The notes below the pieces were generated by a model, which did not search any database, was not told where the DNA came from, and was given only the letters and a program-made list of their open reading frames with translations. Of a stretch of DNA of 13,135 bases, positions 12,901-13,135 are shown in pieces. The first letter of the stretch is position 1. Every line of letters begins with the position of its first letter. The position numbers and the translations under genes were made by a program. This DNA is from Nitrospinae bacterium RIFCSPLOWO2_12_FULL_45_22 (lineage in GTDB: Bacteria > 2-12-FULL-45-22): NCBI GenBank assembly GCA_001803565.1, contig MHDQ01000181.1, positions 1-13,135 on the forward strand, in the 5' to 3' direction.

Positions 12901-12929
12901 TTGACAATATGAGGGGGTAATGGTACAAA
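12901..12929 (+). promoter_or_regulatory. Possible plus-strand promoter facing the right edge
   Basis: TTGACA (12901-12906), a 17-base spacer, then TACAAA (12924-12929). No gene follows within the window; a MITE-like element lies just downstream. Confidence 0.35.
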
Positions 12930-12961
12930 TTTCTCTTTAATCCCTCAGATTAAAAAATAGT

Positions 12962-13037
12962 GTAAGCATTCAGCTATCAGCCGTCAGCTTTCAGTATTAT
13001 CCGTCACCACTTACGATAAGCTTTGCTGAACGCTTAC
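12962..13037. mobile_element. Short GTAA-ended MITE copy
   Basis: Ends GTAAGCATTCAGC (12962-12974) and GCTGAACGCTTAC (13025-13037) match in 12 of 13 positions around a 76-base element. Four heptads TCAGCTA, TCAGCCG, TCAGCTT, TCAGTAT run from 12970 to 12997; on the right only the outermost unit remains, so the right half looks truncated. No flanking duplication. Confidence 0.6.
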
Positions 13038-13135
13038 ATCCTGTTAAGCCTGTCTAAAAGTACTGATTAATATTAAGGAGGGGGTTGTAGTAAGGGGCTG
13101 TCAGTTCTCTAAAAACCTGGATCAAGAATAGGTCT

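Larger units (their letters stand above)
12503..13135. other. Non-coding region upstream of the 949-residue gene
   Basis: No gene is supported on either strand through the window end. It holds three repeat elements (12523-12665, 12680-12750, 12962-13037), a minus-strand promoter (12775-12803), a possible plus-strand promoter (12901-12929) and a small hairpin (AACCTG/CAGGTT, 12813-12830). Opposed promoters suggest a divergent gene beyond the right edge. Confidence 0.6.

Noticed and set aside
13069-13095. AAGGAGGGGG near the right edge as the ribosome site of a plus-strand gene
   Set aside because: No start codon at suitable distance is followed by an open frame before the window ends.

Overview
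The window comes from a Gram-negative bacterium with an outer membrane. It encodes two predicted outer-membrane beta-barrels ending in Phe, and most of the other products carry signal peptides or membrane anchors. Base composition is moderate. All seven convincing genes lie on the minus strand, and long intergenic gaps between them are full of short palindromic repeats. This style (repeat-rich spacers, SUMF1-like proteins, a fused membrane 'spermidine synthase', DUF1302/DUF1329 pairs) fits an environmental, probably uncultivated, deltaproteobacterial-type or related lineage. I cannot fix the phylum from the sequence alone.

Layout in the direction of transcription (high to low coordinates): (1) 12502-9653, a 949-residue membrane protein with two duplicated six-helix halves, a spermidine-synthase-like Rossmann domain and C-terminal TPRs, with its own promoter near 12775-12803; (2) 9292-8474, a membrane-anchored SUMF1/FGE-fold protein lacking the catalytic cysteines, with a good promoter at 9332-9360; (3) 8379-7921, a secreted cupredoxin-fold protein lacking copper ligands; (4) 7551-5896 (DUF1302 porin-like) and 5763-4372 (DUF1329), closed by a strong intrinsic terminator at 4327-4362; (5) 3529-1874 (DUF1302) and 1489-98 (DUF1329), a second copy of the same pair, preceded by a promoter at 4270-4298. 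By ungapped hand alignment the two DUF1302 copies are about 88% identical and the two DUF1329 copies about 80%.

Functionally this looks like an envelope module. DUF1302 barrels and DUF1329 (LolA/LolB-like fold) periplasmic partners are recurrently encoded together and are thought to handle hydrophobic substrates at the outer membrane. Here the pair is duplicated and sits beside two periplasmic proteins that keep known folds but lack the usual active sites. The joint role is inference.

The intergenic DNA holds its own story. A family of 76-148 bp elements has GTAA...TTAC terminal inverted repeats. One copy (9453-9600) is flanked by a perfect 8-bp direct repeat and another (3744-3887) by a 7/8 match. 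GTAA ends plus 8-bp duplications are the signature of the IS66 family, so these look like IS66-type MITEs. Several carry 7-bp-period subterminal repeats (TCAGCNN), and other spacers carry related heptads. GC-rich hairpins sit 5-9 bases after the stop of each DUF1302/DUF1329 gene. No tRNA, rRNA, CRISPR array or complete transposase gene was seen.
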